Shown: in pieces, positions 63,928-64,000 of the stretch
Layout: each line of letters opens with the position of its first letter
Position numbering within the stretch: the stretch's first letter is position 1
Assembly (NCBI GenBank): GCA_000721275.1
Contig: JOFO01000005.1
Span: 124,001-188,000, forward strand
DNA from: Microtetraspora glauca
GTDB taxonomy: Bacteria; Actinomycetota; Actinomycetes; Streptomycetales; Streptomycetaceae
Direction of reading: 5' to 3'
DNA length: 64,000 nucleotides
Notes under the pieces: generated by a model
Told to the model about the DNA's origin: nothing
The model's database searches: none
Seen by the model: the letters and a program-made list of their open reading frames with translations, nothing else
Made by a program: the position numbers and the translations under genes

Positions 63928-64000
63928 GTGGACATGTTGTGGAGCGGCTGGGGCGACCCGGCCAAGGCGGCCCCCCTGCCCGACGCGGTCACCGGCCTCC
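63928..64000 (+). CDS. N-terminus of FAD-linked oxidase (alkylglycerone-phosphate synthase-like)
   Basis: Only the first 24 codons are in the window: MDMLWSGWGDPAKAAPLPDA and on. This opening is typical of the FAD-binding oxidoreductases annotated as alkyldihydroxyacetone-phosphate synthase-like that neighbour glpD and a TetR gene in streptomycetes. The start is GTG 63928 (GTGAGGA at 63911-63917) or ATG 63934. Function is inferred from context and memory. Confidence 0.6.
   Translation, partial: MDMLWSGWGDPAKAAPLPDAVTGL

Overview
The window is a 64-kb piece of very GC-rich actinobacterial chromosome, most likely Streptomyces or a close relative. The signs are GC at nearly every third codon position, many GTG and TTG starts, overlapping start and stop codons in operons, Tat and lipoprotein signals, ROK, PadR, MerR and TetR regulators, a class IV lanthipeptide locus of the venezuelin type and a two-domain Lrp regulator. 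Genes are dense and no intergenic gap exceeds about 300 bases. I saw no rRNA, tRNA, CRISPR array, insertion sequence or phage gene.

Layout. (1) 1-13037: a steroid-ring catabolic cluster. On the + strand are two tandem HsaA-type oxygenases (the first cut by the window edge), HsaD, HsaC, HsaB, a MaoC hydratase, a KstD-like dehydrogenase, two SDRs and an esterase. Convergent to it are a Baeyer-Villiger-type monooxygenase and a FadD3-like CoA ligase. (2) 13279-16745: argG with ARG-box-like sites, a membrane-anchored EEP hydrolase and a secreted NPP1 protein. (3) 16758-25291: a ROK regulator divergent from a sugar ABC importer and a GH1 beta-glucosidase, followed by a secreted discoidin/beta-helix protein. 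(4) 25427-34776: housekeeping and hypothetical genes, including PadR plus its membrane partner, ThpR, Lrp, an M20 amidohydrolase with an MFS transporter, and a racemase-fold protein without its cysteines. (5) 34897-41981: a pobA-ligJ-ligK-ligI-ligA/B-ligC operon (4-hydroxybenzoate to protocatechuate, 4,5-cleavage, to pyruvate and oxaloacetate) behind an IclR regulator. LigA and LigB form one fused reading unit broken by an apparent one-base deletion in a G run. (6) 42104-44797: a solute-binding-like protein, a VOC protein and a TetR/NmrA pair. (7) 44878-49759: a class IV lanthipeptide operon lanL-lanA-ABC transporter; the 51-residue precursor gene at 46881-47036 is easily missed. (8) 50031-58927: a HEAT-repeat protein plus a MerR-HEAT regulator, a saccharopine-dehydrogenase-like reductase with a GlxA regulator, a Tat phospholipase C, an SDR, an ArsR regulator, a roadblock protein and a methyltransferase. 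(9) 59017-61536: a three-part fusion of macro domain, uracil-DNA-glycosylase fold and ADP-ribosyltransferase. (10) 61656-64000: glpD, a TetR regulator and the start of an FAD-linked oxidase.

Most notable is the macro-UDG-ART fusion. Its promoter matches the actinobacterial LexA-independent DNA-damage consensus TTGTCRGTG-N8-TANNNT exactly, its glycosylase motif has Asn where the family 1 catalytic Asp should be, and it carries both an ADP-ribose-binding domain and an ADP-ribosylating domain. I read it as a candidate DNA-damage-induced ADP-ribosylation system that I do not recognise as described. The other strong points are the venezuelin-like lanthipeptide locus, the frameshifted ligAB fusion in a 4,5-cleavage operon that is unusual for this kind of organism, and an HsaA paralogue with both active-site positions changed.
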